8,048 nt of DNA from Thermaerobacter marianensis (lineage in GTDB: Bacteria > Bacillota > Sulfobacillia > DYIH01): NCBI GenBank assembly GCA_020723785.1, contig DYIH01000072.1:1-8048 (forward strand). The letters run 5' to 3'. The position numbers and the translations under genes are program-made. Within the stretch, counting starts at the first letter, position 1; each line of letters begins with the position of its first letter. Positions 1-7,349 of the stretch are shown one piece after another. Under the pieces are notes generated by a model that did not search any database, was not told the origin of the DNA, and saw only the letters and a list, made by a program, of their open reading frames with translations.

Positions 1-696
<696 letters not shown>

Positions 697-701
697 GACA
701 T

Positions 702-709
702 CTCCCCCC
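702..709 (-). promoter_or_regulatory. Ribosome binding site of icd
   Basis: GGGGGGAG ends 5 nt before GTG 696. It lies 17 and 26 nt from the in-frame GTG 684 and ATG 675, so it favours the GTG 696 start. The ATG at 700 reads into a stop after two codons and is not a start. Confidence 0.6.
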
Positions 710-787
710 GAAATGGAACCGCTCCGCCTGGACATGGGATAGTTTTGCCATGAGGACAGCGATTCCCTGCGGCCGGCATAAGAGTTT

Positions 788-864
788 CGACAAAAAGGAC
801 TCCGCACCCCTTCGTCGGTCAGGACGCGAGGCCGAGACCGAAGGCGGGGTGTGAAGTCCTGTCG
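788..864 (-). terminator. Strong intrinsic terminator at the end of the che operon
   Basis: On the minus strand, arm 860-846 (AGGACTTCACACCCC) pairs with 810-796 (GGGGTGCGGAGTCCT): 13 Watson-Crick pairs, one G-U and one A/C mismatch. A 4x4 internal loop follows, then a 6-bp inner stem (841-836 with 820-815) and a 15-nt apical loop. The outer arm is followed at once by TTTTT (796-792). A further 4-bp pair, CGAC 864-861 with GTCG 791-788, brackets the T tract. It starts 35 nt after the hemerythrin stop and lies about 90 nt before the icd start, so it most likely ends the chemotaxis transcript and insulates icd. No T tract follows it on the plus strand, so it should act in one direction only. 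Confidence 0.88.
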
Positions 865-898
865 CGAACCGCGGCATCCGGCTGATCTCGTCCGCCGA

Positions 899-1306
899 TC
901 AGGCAACCCCCCTGCCGTTGAGGAAGGCCGCGTACTTCTTGTCTGTGCCGAGGATGTGGGTCGTCAGCCAGTCCTTCAAAAACTTGGACAGGTCCAGCGC
1001 CAGCATCGTGTTGCCGGCGGCGAATTTCTGTTGGAACTCGGTCACCTTCCGCGCCAGCCGGTCATGCTCGGATTTGTGGCCGGGGAACTCCGGATAGCCG
1101 TGCTGGCTCAGAAGGCGCTCCTCGTAAGCGAAGTGGGCCCGCGTATAGTCGATCAGCTCCCGCAGGACCTGCCCCGTGGCTTGGGCGCCCCGGCCCTCGC
1201 GCATGGCGTCGTAGAGCCGGTTGATCATGTCCATCAGCTTCCTGTGCTGGGCGTCGATCTCGCGGACGTTGACGCTGTACTCGTTGGTCCATGTCAGAAA
1301 CGGCAT
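899..1306 (-). CDS. Bacteriohemerythrin (single-domain non-heme diiron O2-binding protein)
   Basis: This 135-residue protein has the usual single-domain bacteriohemerythrin length and begins with the family-typical FLTWTNEYSVNVREIDAQH. All seven diiron ligands are present: His21 (DAQH), His58 and Glu62 (HFAYEE), His77 and His81 (HKSEH), and His117 with Asp122 (HILGTD). The spacing agrees with characterised bacterial hemerythrins such as that of Methylococcus. There is no signal peptide or membrane segment, so it is cytosolic. The family binds O2 reversibly and is thought to store, deliver or sense oxygen. Its start lies 4 nt after the cheB stop, and its ribosome site overlaps the last cheB codons, so it is translationally coupled and part of the che operon. 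A role in oxygen-related chemotaxis is inference from position. A general O2 or iron function carried in the operon is the main alternative. Confidence 0.95.
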   Translation of the reverse strand: MPFLTWTNEYSVNVREIDAQHRKLMDMINRLYDAMREGRGAQATGQVLRELIDYTRAHFAYEERLLSQHGYPEFPGHKSEHDRLARKVTEFQQKFAAGNTMLALDLSKFLKDWLTTHILGTDKKYAAFLNGRGVA

Positions 1307-1310
1307 CTTG

Positions 1311-2387
1311 TCATCCCTCCTTTCCCAGATGAAGGATCAGGGACGGGATGGCCGGCAGTGGCGCCACGTGGTCGACCGCACCGCGCCGGATGGCCTCCTT
1401 CGGCATGCCGAACACCAGGCAGGTCTCCTCGTCCTGGGCGACGGTGGCGGCGCCGGCCCGGCGCATCCGCGCCAGCCCCTCCGCCCCGTCTCCGCCCATC
1501 CCCGTCAAGATCACCCCGACCGCATCCCGGCCGGCGGCCTCGGCAGTCGAGGTGAAAAGCACGTCGACCGACGGTTTGTGCCGGTTGACCCGGTCGCCGT
1601 CGTACACATGGACGGCCCATCCCCCTCCACCGCGGCGGACCACGGCGGTGTGCAACCCGCCGGGGGCTATGAGGGCCCGACCCGGCAGCAGGGGATCGCC
1701 GTCGGCGGCCTCCGCCACCCGGACCCGGCTCAGGCAGTCCAGGCGCTGGGCCAGCAGCGTGGTGAAGCGGGCCGGCATGTGGAGGGCCGCGACGATGGGC
1801 GGGCTGTTTTCGGGCAAAGCGGCGAGCAGGTGCTCGACGGCCACCGTGCCGCCGGCCGACGCGCCGATGACCACGATGCGCCGCCACGTGGCCGTTCCGA
1901 CCTCCGGCGGGGCGGGTGCGACCCCAACCACGCGCCGGGGTGCGATCCGCGGCGGCAGGCGCCGCACCCTGGCCCCGGCCGCCGCCTTGACCTTGGCCGT
2001 GAAATCCCGGATCCATTCCTCCCGCGAGCCGGCCCCCGCCGCATCCGGCTTCGGGATGAAGTCGACGGCGCCCAACTCCAGGGCCGCCAGGGTCGCTGCC
2101 GCGCCTTCCCGGGTGAGGGTGCTCGACATCACCACCGGCATCGGCCGCAGCCGCATCAGGTTCTTGAGGAAGGCCAGGCCGTTCATCTTCGGCATGATGA
2201 TGTCGAGGGTCAGCACGTCCGGGTCGAGCTGCTTGATCTTCTCCTTGGCCTCGTAAGGATCGCCGGCCTCGCCCACCACCTCGACGCCCGGGTCCGAAGC
2301 CAGCGCTTCCACCAGAAACCGTCGGATGGCGGCCGAGTCGTCGATCACCAGGACGCGCACCCTCTTCTGCACGCCATCCTTCCTCAT
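1311..2387 (-). CDS. cheB: CheB, receptor glutamate methylesterase/deamidase response regulator
   Basis: The protein has 358 residues, close to the usual CheB length. It removes methyl groups from chemoreceptor glutamates (and deamidates glutamines) when phosphorylated by CheA, giving adaptation. The receiver domain (about 9-120) has acidic Asp16-Asp17, phospho-acceptor Asp62 (LTLDIIMPKMNG), Ser89 (VVMSSTLT) and Lys113 (DFIPKP). A linker of about 45 residues, rich in Arg, Pro and Ala, leads to the catalytic domain (about 168-355). There the triad Ser177 (GASAGG), His203 (ALHMP) and Asp300 (GMGGDG) is intact. ATG 2387 is preceded by GGAGGGG 7 nt upstream. cheR ends 41 nt upstream and the hemerythrin gene starts 4 nt downstream. 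It presumably acts on the receptor encoded two genes upstream. Confidence 0.97.
   Translation of the reverse strand: MRKDGVQKRVRVLVIDDSAAIRRFLVEALASDPGVEVVGEAGDPYEAKEKIKQLDPDVLTLDIIMPKMNGLAFLKNLMRLRPMPVVMSSTLTREGAAATLAALELGAVDFIPKPDAAGAGSREEWIRDFTAKVKAAAGARVRRLPPRIAPRRVVGVAPAPPEVGTATWRRIVVIGASAGGTVAVEHLLAALPENSPPIVAALHMPARFTTLLAQRLDCLSRVRVAEAADGDPLLPGRALIAPGGLHTAVVRRGGGGWAVHVYDGDRVNRHKPSVDVLFTSTAEAAGRDAVGVILTGMGGDGAEGLARMRRAGAATVAQDEETCLVFGMPKEAIRRGAVDHVAPLPAIPSLILHLGKEG
1315..1323 (-). promoter_or_regulatory. Ribosome binding site of the hemerythrin gene, overlapping the 3' end of cheB
   Basis: AAAGGAGGG lies 8 nt before ATG 1306 and is made of the last sense codons of cheB (AAG GAG GGA), directly ahead of the cheB TGA at 1313-1311. 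Ribosomes finishing cheB stop beside this site, which points to translational coupling. Confidence 0.7.
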
Positions 2388-2428
2388 GCGCCGTCCCCTC
2401 CCTTACCGCGTGTCACTTCGCAGGCCCC

Positions 2429-3301
2429 CTATGCTTCGTCGGCCAGCCTGTAGACGGTGGGAGACAGCCGCCGCAGCCAGGGCAGCCCCATGAACCCGTC
2501 GGTATGGCCGGAAAACAGGTAGCCGCCCCCGGCCAGACAGGCCGCCAGCCGTTTCCAAAGGGCCAGCCGATCCTGGGCGCCGAAATAGATGGCCACATTG
2601 CGGCAGAAGATGATGTCGAACCCCTCTCGCGCCGGATACCTGTCGGCCATCAAGTTCAAGCGAGCAAAGGTCACAACCTGTCGCAACTGCTCCGTCACGC
2701 GGTACAGGCCCGTCCTGGCGCCCGTACCGCGCTGGAAGAAGCGGCGCAGCAGGTCCGGCGGGACGCGCCGCACCCGCTCTTCCGTGAAGATCCCCTCGCG
2801 GGCCGCCCGCAGGACGTCGGGGTTGAGGTCCGTCGCCAACACCTCGAGGGTCCAGGGCTCGCCGCCGCCCTCCCGTTCCAGGCAGTCCGCCAGGATCATG
2901 GCCATGCTGTAAGGCTCCTCGCCGGTGGAACAGCCGGCGCTCCACGCCCTGATCCGGTATCCCCGCCGCGCCGCGCGCCGCCGCAGGTCCGGCCAGACCA
3001 CCTCGCGCAGGCACTCGAAGTGGTCTTCCTCACGCATGAAGCAGGTGACGTTGGTCGTCATCTGAGCCACCAGGCGGTCCAGTTCGTCGGCGCGGTTCCG
3101 CAAATAGTCGCAATACGCGACGCACCCCCTGCGACCCAGGCCGGGCAGGCGGACGGCCAGCAGGTCGGCCAGCCGCCGCCGCTTGGCAAGGGACAGCCTG
3201 ATGCCGCTGGCCGCCTGGATGAGGGCCGCGACGCGATCAACACACTCGTCGTGGATGGCGTTTTCCGGCACCATGGCCGACCCACCCCCCGGCGGGATCA
3301 C
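2429..3301 (-). CDS. cheR: CheR, SAM-dependent chemoreceptor glutamate methyltransferase
   Basis: From GTG 3301 the product has 290 residues, close to E. coli CheR (286). It methylates specific receptor glutamates using S-adenosylmethionine. The N-terminal helical domain (about 15-95) ends in TTNVTCFMRE, a variant of the usual TNxTxFFRE. The SAM-binding motif SAGCSTGEEPYS is at 121-132, ATDLN at 156-160, FCRNVAIYF at 232-240 and GHTDGF at 265-270. The segment RGTGARTGLYRV (191-202) closely resembles the beta-subdomain loop of E. coli CheR, as recalled, which binds the receptor C-terminal pentapeptide. The receptor encoded just upstream carries such a pentapeptide. GTG 3301 is chosen because AAAGGGAG lies 9 nt upstream, overlapping the receptor stop codon. 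ATG 3274 (281 residues), with a G-rich sequence before it, is the alternative start. Confidence 0.96.
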   Translation of the reverse strand: MIPPGGGSAMVPENAIHDECVDRVAALIQAASGIRLSLAKRRRLADLLAVRLPGLGRRGCVAYCDYLRNRADELDRLVAQMTTNVTCFMREEDHFECLREVVWPDLRRRAARRGYRIRAWSAGCSTGEEPYSMAMILADCLEREGGGEPWTLEVLATDLNPDVLRAAREGIFTEERVRRVPPDLLRRFFQRGTGARTGLYRVTEQLRQVVTFARLNLMADRYPAREGFDIIFCRNVAIYFGAQDRLALWKRLAACLAGGGYLFSGHTDGFMGLPWLRRLSPTVYRLADEA

Positions 3302-3310
3302 CCGTCCGCT

Positions 3311-3318
3311 CTCCCTTT
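3311..3318 (-). promoter_or_regulatory. Ribosome binding site of cheR overlapping the receptor stop codon
   Basis: AAAGGGAG begins inside the TAA stop of the receptor gene (3319-3317) and lies 9 nt before GTG 3301. The arrangement suggests that cheR translation is coupled to that of the receptor. It is the main reason for preferring GTG 3301 over ATG 3274. Confidence 0.55.
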
Positions 3319-4582
3319 AGAAAGACTCCCACTCTTCACCGCCACGGCCGGCCAGGTACGCGGCGGCCGTCGCCCCCCTGCCGTCCTGGTAACCGCCGCC
3401 CGGCGACGCCGCCCCGGCGCCCGGATACCCCCGGAACCCTTCCCAGCTCACTCCGCGGCCGCCCACGCCGCCGTCGCTCTGCAGCAATTCCTGGGCCATG
3501 CGCGCCAGGTCCTGCAGTGCCGTGTTGACGGACTCGATGGCCCCCGCCTGTTCCGCGGTGGCGACGGTGATCTGGCTCACCAGGTCGGACACCTTGTTCA
3601 CGTACCCGATGATGTCCATCAGGCTGGAGGCCGAGAGCTGGGCGATCTCGCTCCCCTCCTGGGCGCTCTTGACGCTCTCCTTGATCAGCCCGGCGATCTC
3701 CTTGGCGGCGTTGGCGCTGCGCTGGGCCAGGCTGCGCACCTCCGAGGCCACCACGGCGAACCCCTTGCCGTGCTCGCCGGCCCGGGCGGCCTCGATCGAG
3801 GCGTTGAGGGCCAGCAGGTTGGTCTGGAAGGCGATGTCGTCGATGACGCCGATGATCTCGGAGATGCGCTGGCTCGAGGCGTTGATGCCCTTCATGGCCG
3901 CCGTCAGGTCGGCGACCGCCTGCTGCCCCCGCTCGGCCACGATACGGGCTTCGTCGGACACCTTGTTGGCCTCCTTGGCGTTCTCCGCCGTCAATTGGAT
4001 GCCGGAGGCGATCTCCTCCACGGAAGAGGAGAGCTCGGTGACCGCCTCGGCCTGCTGCTCCCGCATCCGGCCCAGGCGGCGCTGCTGGGAAACCTCCCGC
4101 CAGATGGCGTAATAACCCAGGCACTCCCCGGCGCGCGACCAGATCGGGTGGACCGTCGTCTGTAGGATGTAACGACCCAGGGGAAAGTCGACCGAATGAG
4201 GCAGGTTCCGCTTCGGGTCGCGCAGGAGGCGCTTGATCCGTTCCGGGTCCTTGTGGTAGCGGTGGATGCTCCCGCCCATGATCTTGCCGACATCGATCCC
4301 CAGCTCCTTCATCATGTTGGCGCCCATCTTCTCCAGGTTCCGCCTGGCCGTGTCGTTCATCCAGTAGAGGACGTTGTCCTCGCTGGCGTCGCAGATGAAG
4401 ACATTCTGATCCACGTTGTTGAGAATCTGCTTGTACATCTCCAGCTCGTCTTCGACCGTTTCCGGCTTGACCGCCGGCTCCGCCGGGATCACGTGCTCGT
4501 TCCGGCCGTTGCGGCCGTTGGCGGCATGCCGCCCGTTGCGCGAAACCTCCCGCTCTCCCATTCGCACCTTGTTGAAGAACAT
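3317..4582 (-). CDS. Soluble PAS-domain methyl-accepting chemotaxis protein with C-terminal tether pentapeptide
   Basis: This 421-residue chemoreceptor has no transmembrane segment and no HAMP domain, so it should be cytosolic. Residues 1-45 are a polar, Asn/Gly/Arg-rich leader. Residues about 48-165 look like a PAS sensor domain (NNVDQNVFICD, GGSIHRYHKDP, DPKRNLPHS, LGYYAIW). The pattern resembles PAS domains of other soluble receptors, and the ligand is unknown. The coiled-coil signalling domain covers about 172-368, with the canonical hairpin tip (IEAARAGEHGKGFAVVASEV, 263-282) that contacts CheA and CheW. Likely methylation sites are Glu189/Glu190 and Glu344/Gln345. A Gly/Ala-rich linker of about 48 residues ends in EWESF (417-421), matching the xWxxF pentapeptide that tethers CheR and CheB in enterobacterial receptors. 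A second WxxF motif, SWEGF, is at 379-383. ATG 4582 is chosen because GGGAGGG lies 6 nt upstream. An in-frame extension to 4654 looks unlike protein and lacks a good ribosome site. Confidence 0.95.
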   Translation of the reverse strand: MFFNKVRMGEREVSRNGRHAANGRNGRNEHVIPAEPAVKPETVEDELEMYKQILNNVDQNVFICDASEDNVLYWMNDTARRNLEKMGANMMKELGIDVGKIMGGSIHRYHKDPERIKRLLRDPKRNLPHSVDFPLGRYILQTTVHPIWSRAGECLGYYAIWREVSQQRRLGRMREQQAEAVTELSSSVEEIASGIQLTAENAKEANKVSDEARIVAERGQQAVADLTAAMKGINASSQRISEIIGVIDDIAFQTNLLALNASIEAARAGEHGKGFAVVASEVRSLAQRSANAAKEIAGLIKESVKSAQEGSEIAQLSASSLMDIIGYVNKVSDLVSQITVATAEQAGAIESVNTALQDLARMAQELLQSDGGVGGRGVSWEGFRGYPGAGAASPGGGYQDGRGATAAAYLAGRGGEEWESF

Positions 4583-4588
4583 CCCGAT

Positions 4589-4595
4589 CCCTCCC
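4589..4595 (-). promoter_or_regulatory. Ribosome binding site of the receptor gene
   Basis: GGGAGGG ends 6 nt before ATG 4582. It settles this start against the longer in-frame reading that begins at 4654. Confidence 0.6.
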
Positions 4596-4702
4596 GCAAA
4601 CTTTCTCTCTCCTGTCAGGATCAACCGAAATCCGGATCGACCGCGCCGTCGCACCGCCAGCCCGCTCCCACCCCGTCGGCCCGCCGCCGCATCAACGAGC
4701 GG

Positions 4703-5218
4703 CTACCCGAGGCCCGCCAAGGCCTCCAGCTCGTCCAGGCTCAGGACCCGGTTCACGTCCACCAGGATGATGAACCGGTCATCCTTCCGGCCGATGCCCC
4801 GGATGAACCGCGTGTCCACCCGCACCGGCAGGTCCGGCAGGGGCTGGACCTCTTCGTCGCACAGCTCCACCACGTCGTTGACCGCCTCGACGATGACACC
4901 CATGGTGCGCCCGCCGGTGCGGACGACGACGACTGCCGTGTGGGGCCCATACGGCCGGACCGGCAACCCGAAGCGCGCCGCCAGGTCCATCACCGGCACC
5001 ACGCTGCCCCGCAGGTTGACCAGGCCCTTCACGAAGTCCGGCAGATTGGGCAGGGCCGTGATCCGGGAGAGGGCCACGATCTCCTGGACCTGGGCCGCCT
5101 CCATCCCGTACTCCTCCTCGCCCAGGGAAAAGGTCACCAGCAGCCGCTGGCCGCCTTCCCGGTCTCGGTGGGAGCCTTCTCCGTTTCCGGACAGGATCTC
5201 CGCCTGTTTTAACGCCAT
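4703..5218 (-). CDS. cheW: CheW, receptor-kinase coupling protein
   Basis: The product has 171 residues and is a single CheW/SH3-like domain (about 25-165) after a charged N-terminal tail of about 24 residues. CheW links the receptor hairpin tip to the P5 domain of CheA in the cytoplasmic signalling array. Visible family features are LLVTFSLGEEEYGM (26-39), VQEIV (44-48), LPNLPDFVKGLVNLRGSVVP (56-75), with the highly conserved NLRG at 68-71, and FIILVDVNRVL (149-159). The length is typical. ATG 5218 is chosen because AGGAGG lies 8 nt upstream. A GTG at 5227 overlaps that ribosome site and is unlikely. cheA ends 57 nt upstream. The next gene, the receptor, begins after a 120-nt gap, the longest inside the operon. 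Confidence 0.96.
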   Translation of the reverse strand: MALKQAEILSGNGEGSHRDREGGQRLLVTFSLGEEEYGMEAAQVQEIVALSRITALPNLPDFVKGLVNLRGSVVPVMDLAARFGLPVRPYGPHTAVVVVRTGGRTMGVIVEAVNDVVELCDEEVQPLPDLPVRVDTRFIRGIGRKDDRFIILVDVNRVLSLDELEALAGLG

Positions 5219-5226
5219 GCGCTTCA

Positions 5227-5232
5227 CCTCCT
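5227..5232 (-). promoter_or_regulatory. Ribosome binding site of cheW
   Basis: AGGAGG lies 8 nt before ATG 5218. It overlaps the upstream in-frame GTG 5227 and so decides for the ATG. Confidence 0.65.
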
Positions 5233-5254
5233 CTCCGCCGGTGCCGCAGGCCGT

Positions 5255-5268
5255 CCCGGTTGACCGGG
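5255..5268 (-). other. Small hairpin in the cheA-cheW gap
   Basis: The minus strand has CCCGG, a TCAA loop, then CCGGG: a perfect 5-bp stem with a 4-nt loop, 7 nt after the cheA stop and about 22 nt before the cheW ribosome site. No T tract follows, so it is not an intrinsic terminator. It could tune RNA stability or be chance in GC-rich DNA. Confidence 0.3.
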
Positions 5269-5275
5269 GCCGCGC

Positions 5276-7294
5276 TCAAGCGAAGGCCAAGCGGGCTATC
5301 CCGGCGATGTCGGCGATGAGGGAGACTGAACCGTCGCCCCGGATCGCCGCCCCCGCCGTGCCCTTGACCTTCACGAAGTTCTCCTCCAGGCTCTTGACCA
5401 CCGCCTGCTGGTCCCCGATGATGTCGTCGACCAACAGGCAGAGCTTCTTCCGCCCGTGCTCCGCCACCACGACCAAGGCGCGGCAGGGGTCCTCGGCGGC
5501 GCCGGCAATGCCCAGCACGTGGGCCAGGCGCACCAGGGGGAGGATCTCCCCGCGGAGCTCGATGACCTCGCCCCGGCCCTCGATGGTCTTGTACTGTCGC
5601 CGCTTGGGCTGGAGGCATTCCAGGATGGACAGCTTGGGCAGGGCGATCACCGTCTCTCCCACCCGGGCCTCCAGCGTGTCGATGATGGCCAGGGTCAGGG
5701 GCAGGCGGATGCGGAAAAGGGTGCCGCGACCGGGCGCCGAGGCGACGTCGATGCTCCCTCGCAGGGCGGCCAGGTTGGTCCGCACCACGTCCATTCCCAC
5801 GCCCCGCCCGGAGAGGTCGGTGACCCGCTCGGCGGTGGAGAGGCCGGGATGGAAGATCAGCTGGTAAACCTCGTCGTCGCCCGGCTCCGCCCCGTCCCGC
5901 ACCACCCCCATCCGGCGGGCCTTGTCCAGCACCTTCTCCCGGTCGATCCCCCGGCCGTCGTCCTCCACCTCGACGACCACGCTGCCGCCGCTGTGATAGG
6001 CCCGCAACCGGATGGTCCCCTGCTCCGGCTTGCCCTGCCGCCGCCGCTCTTCGGGAGGCTCGATCCCGTGGTCGAGGGCGTTGCGGATCAGGTGCTTGAG
6101 GGGGTCGGCCACCTGTTCGATGACCGATTTGTCCATCTCCGTTTCGGCCCCCTGGACCTCCAGCCGGATCCGCTTCCCCATTTCCGCCGCCTTGTCCCGA
6201 ACCAGCCGCTGGAACCGGTTGAAGACGCCCTCCAAGGGCAGCATCCGCAGGGACATGACCTGGTCCTGGAGCTGGCGGGCCAGCATGCCCAGCTCCTCGC
6301 CGAGCCCCTGCAGCCGCGGGTCGCCGGCGGCGTGCCGGGTCAGGACCTGGGACACGCGGGCGATGGTGATGGTCAGTTCGCCCGTGGTGTTGACCAGGCC
6401 GTCCAGCTTTGGGACCGGCACTTTGATGAAACCGGCCTGGTCGCGGAAGGGCCGGGACGCGCCGCCCCGCTCCGCGGCCGGGGGCGCGGCGTCCCCCGCC
6501 GCAGGCCCGTCCGGGGCGGGCGCGGATGCGTTTTCTTCCTCCCCCACCGCCTCGACGCGGATGTCCCCGTCATCCTCGACGAAGAGAAAGACGCCGCGGA
6601 CCTCGGCCGGGTCCGCCGTCGTGCGCAGGACCACGTCCCAGCCCAGGTACAAGGCCGTCGGATCGAGGGCCTCCAGGTCCGGGAGGCGGGACAGGTCCGG
6701 CCGGACGGCGGCCAGCTCGCCCAGGTCGGCCAGTTCATGGAGGAGCAGCAGCGGGTCGGTGCCGGTGTCGAACAGGCGCTCCGGCAGCCGGATGGCAATC
6801 CGCAATGCGCGCTCCCCGGCCGCGGCGCCGGAGCCCGCCGCACCGCCAACAGCGCCGACGCCGCCGGTTTCACCCCCGGCCCCGCCACCGCCGGAGGCGC
6901 CTCCGTCACCGGCGGACGCCGCGTCCCGCAAACGCTCCCCCAGCGCGCGTCCGTCGCCCTCCGGCGGCGCCTCCCCGGCCGCCAGCGCGGCGGTGACAGC
7001 GCGCACGTGGTCCACGCCCTCCAGCAGGAGGGAAACGACCCGCGCGTTGGCCCGCAGGCGGCCCTGCCGGATGCCGTCGAGAACCGATTCCATGTCATGG
7101 ACGAACCCGGACAGGGCGGCGAACCCGGCCACGCCGGCGCTCCCCTTGATGGTGTGGGCGTCCCGGAAGATCTCCTCGATCAATCCCCGGTCCTCCGGCG
7201 CCCCGTCCAGGGCCAGCAGGTTCTGTTCCAAACGGGCGACCAGTTCGGTCACTTCCATGAGGAAAATTTCCTGTATGTTCCCGGCCTGCCCCAT
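5276..7294 (-). CDS. cheA: CheA, chemotaxis histidine kinase
   Basis: This 672-residue kinase autophosphorylates under receptor control and passes the phosphate to CheY and CheB. The P1 phosphotransfer domain (about 1-105) carries phospho-acceptor His47 in DAHTIKGSAG. A Gly/Ala-rich linker (about 129-160) precedes a P2-like module (about 162-250, including LGWDVVLRTTADPAEVRGVF at 217-236), which probably docks response regulators. A second Ala/Pro-rich linker (251-287) leads to the P3 dimerisation helices (about 288-352). The P4 ATP-binding domain (about 353-533) has the N box HLIRNALDHG (401-410), G1 DDGRGID (445-451), F box FHPGLST (481-487) and G2 GRGVGMDVV (496-504). The P5 CheW-like domain covers about 535-672, with VIELRGEILPL at 577-587. 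All catalytic boxes are intact. ATG 7294 is preceded by AAGGAGG at 6 nt, and a GTG at 7300 overlaps the edge of that site. cheY ends 55 nt upstream and cheW begins 57 nt downstream. Confidence 0.97.
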   Translation of the reverse strand: MGQAGNIQEIFLMEVTELVARLEQNLLALDGAPEDRGLIEEIFRDAHTIKGSAGVAGFAALSGFVHDMESVLDGIRQGRLRANARVVSLLLEGVDHVRAVTAALAAGEAPPEGDGRALGERLRDAASAGDGGASGGGGAGGETGGVGAVGGAAGSGAAAGERALRIAIRLPERLFDTGTDPLLLLHELADLGELAAVRPDLSRLPDLEALDPTALYLGWDVVLRTTADPAEVRGVFLFVEDDGDIRVEAVGEEENASAPAPDGPAAGDAAPPAAERGGASRPFRDQAGFIKVPVPKLDGLVNTTGELTITIARVSQVLTRHAAGDPRLQGLGEELGMLARQLQDQVMSLRMLPLEGVFNRFQRLVRDKAAEMGKRIRLEVQGAETEMDKSVIEQVADPLKHLIRNALDHGIEPPEERRRQGKPEQGTIRLRAYHSGGSVVVEVEDDGRGIDREKVLDKARRMGVVRDGAEPGDDEVYQLIFHPGLSTAERVTDLSGRGVGMDVVRTNLAALRGSIDVASAPGRGTLFRIRLPLTLAIIDTLEARVGETVIALPKLSILECLQPKRRQYKTIEGRGEVIELRGEILPLVRLAHVLGIAGAAEDPCRALVVVAEHGRKKLCLLVDDIIGDQQAVVKSLEENFVKVKGTAGAAIRGDGSVSLIADIAGIARLAFA

Positions 7295-7300
7295 GGACAC

Positions 7301-7307
7301 CCTCCTT
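7301..7307 (-). promoter_or_regulatory. Ribosome binding site of cheA
   Basis: AAGGAGG ends 6 nt before ATG 7294. An in-frame GTG at 7300 directly abuts it, so the ATG is the better start. Confidence 0.65.
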
Positions 7308-7349
7308 CCGACGCCGATATCACTCCCGGCGACAACAGGGCGTGGAGCT

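Noticed and set aside
697..787. Possible icd promoter between the terminator and the icd ribosome site
   Set aside because: TTGTCG at 792-787 is -35-like, but no -10 element lies at 16-18 nt. AT-rich bits near 740-745 lack a partner. A promoter is expected here but cannot be pinned down by eye.
1221..2453. 410-codon plus-strand open frame opposite cheB and the hemerythrin gene
   Set aside because: It is antisense to conserved genes, with biased composition and no family motif.
2504..4165. 553-codon plus-strand open frame opposite cheR and the receptor
   Set aside because: It is antisense to two clearly conserved genes, has Pro/Arg/Gly/His-rich composition without recognisable domains, and is expected from reading GC-rich codons on the opposite strand.
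4583..4654. N-terminal extension of the receptor to a start at 4654
   Set aside because: The extra 24 residues are Arg-rich and there is no good ribosome site, whereas ATG 4582 has GGGAGGG at ideal spacing.
6810..6925. GC-rich repetitive-looking stretch in cheA, considered as a repeat array
   Set aside because: It encodes the Gly/Ala-rich P1-P2 linker. There are no regular repeat units and spacers, so it is ordinary low-complexity coding DNA rather than a CRISPR or tandem repeat.
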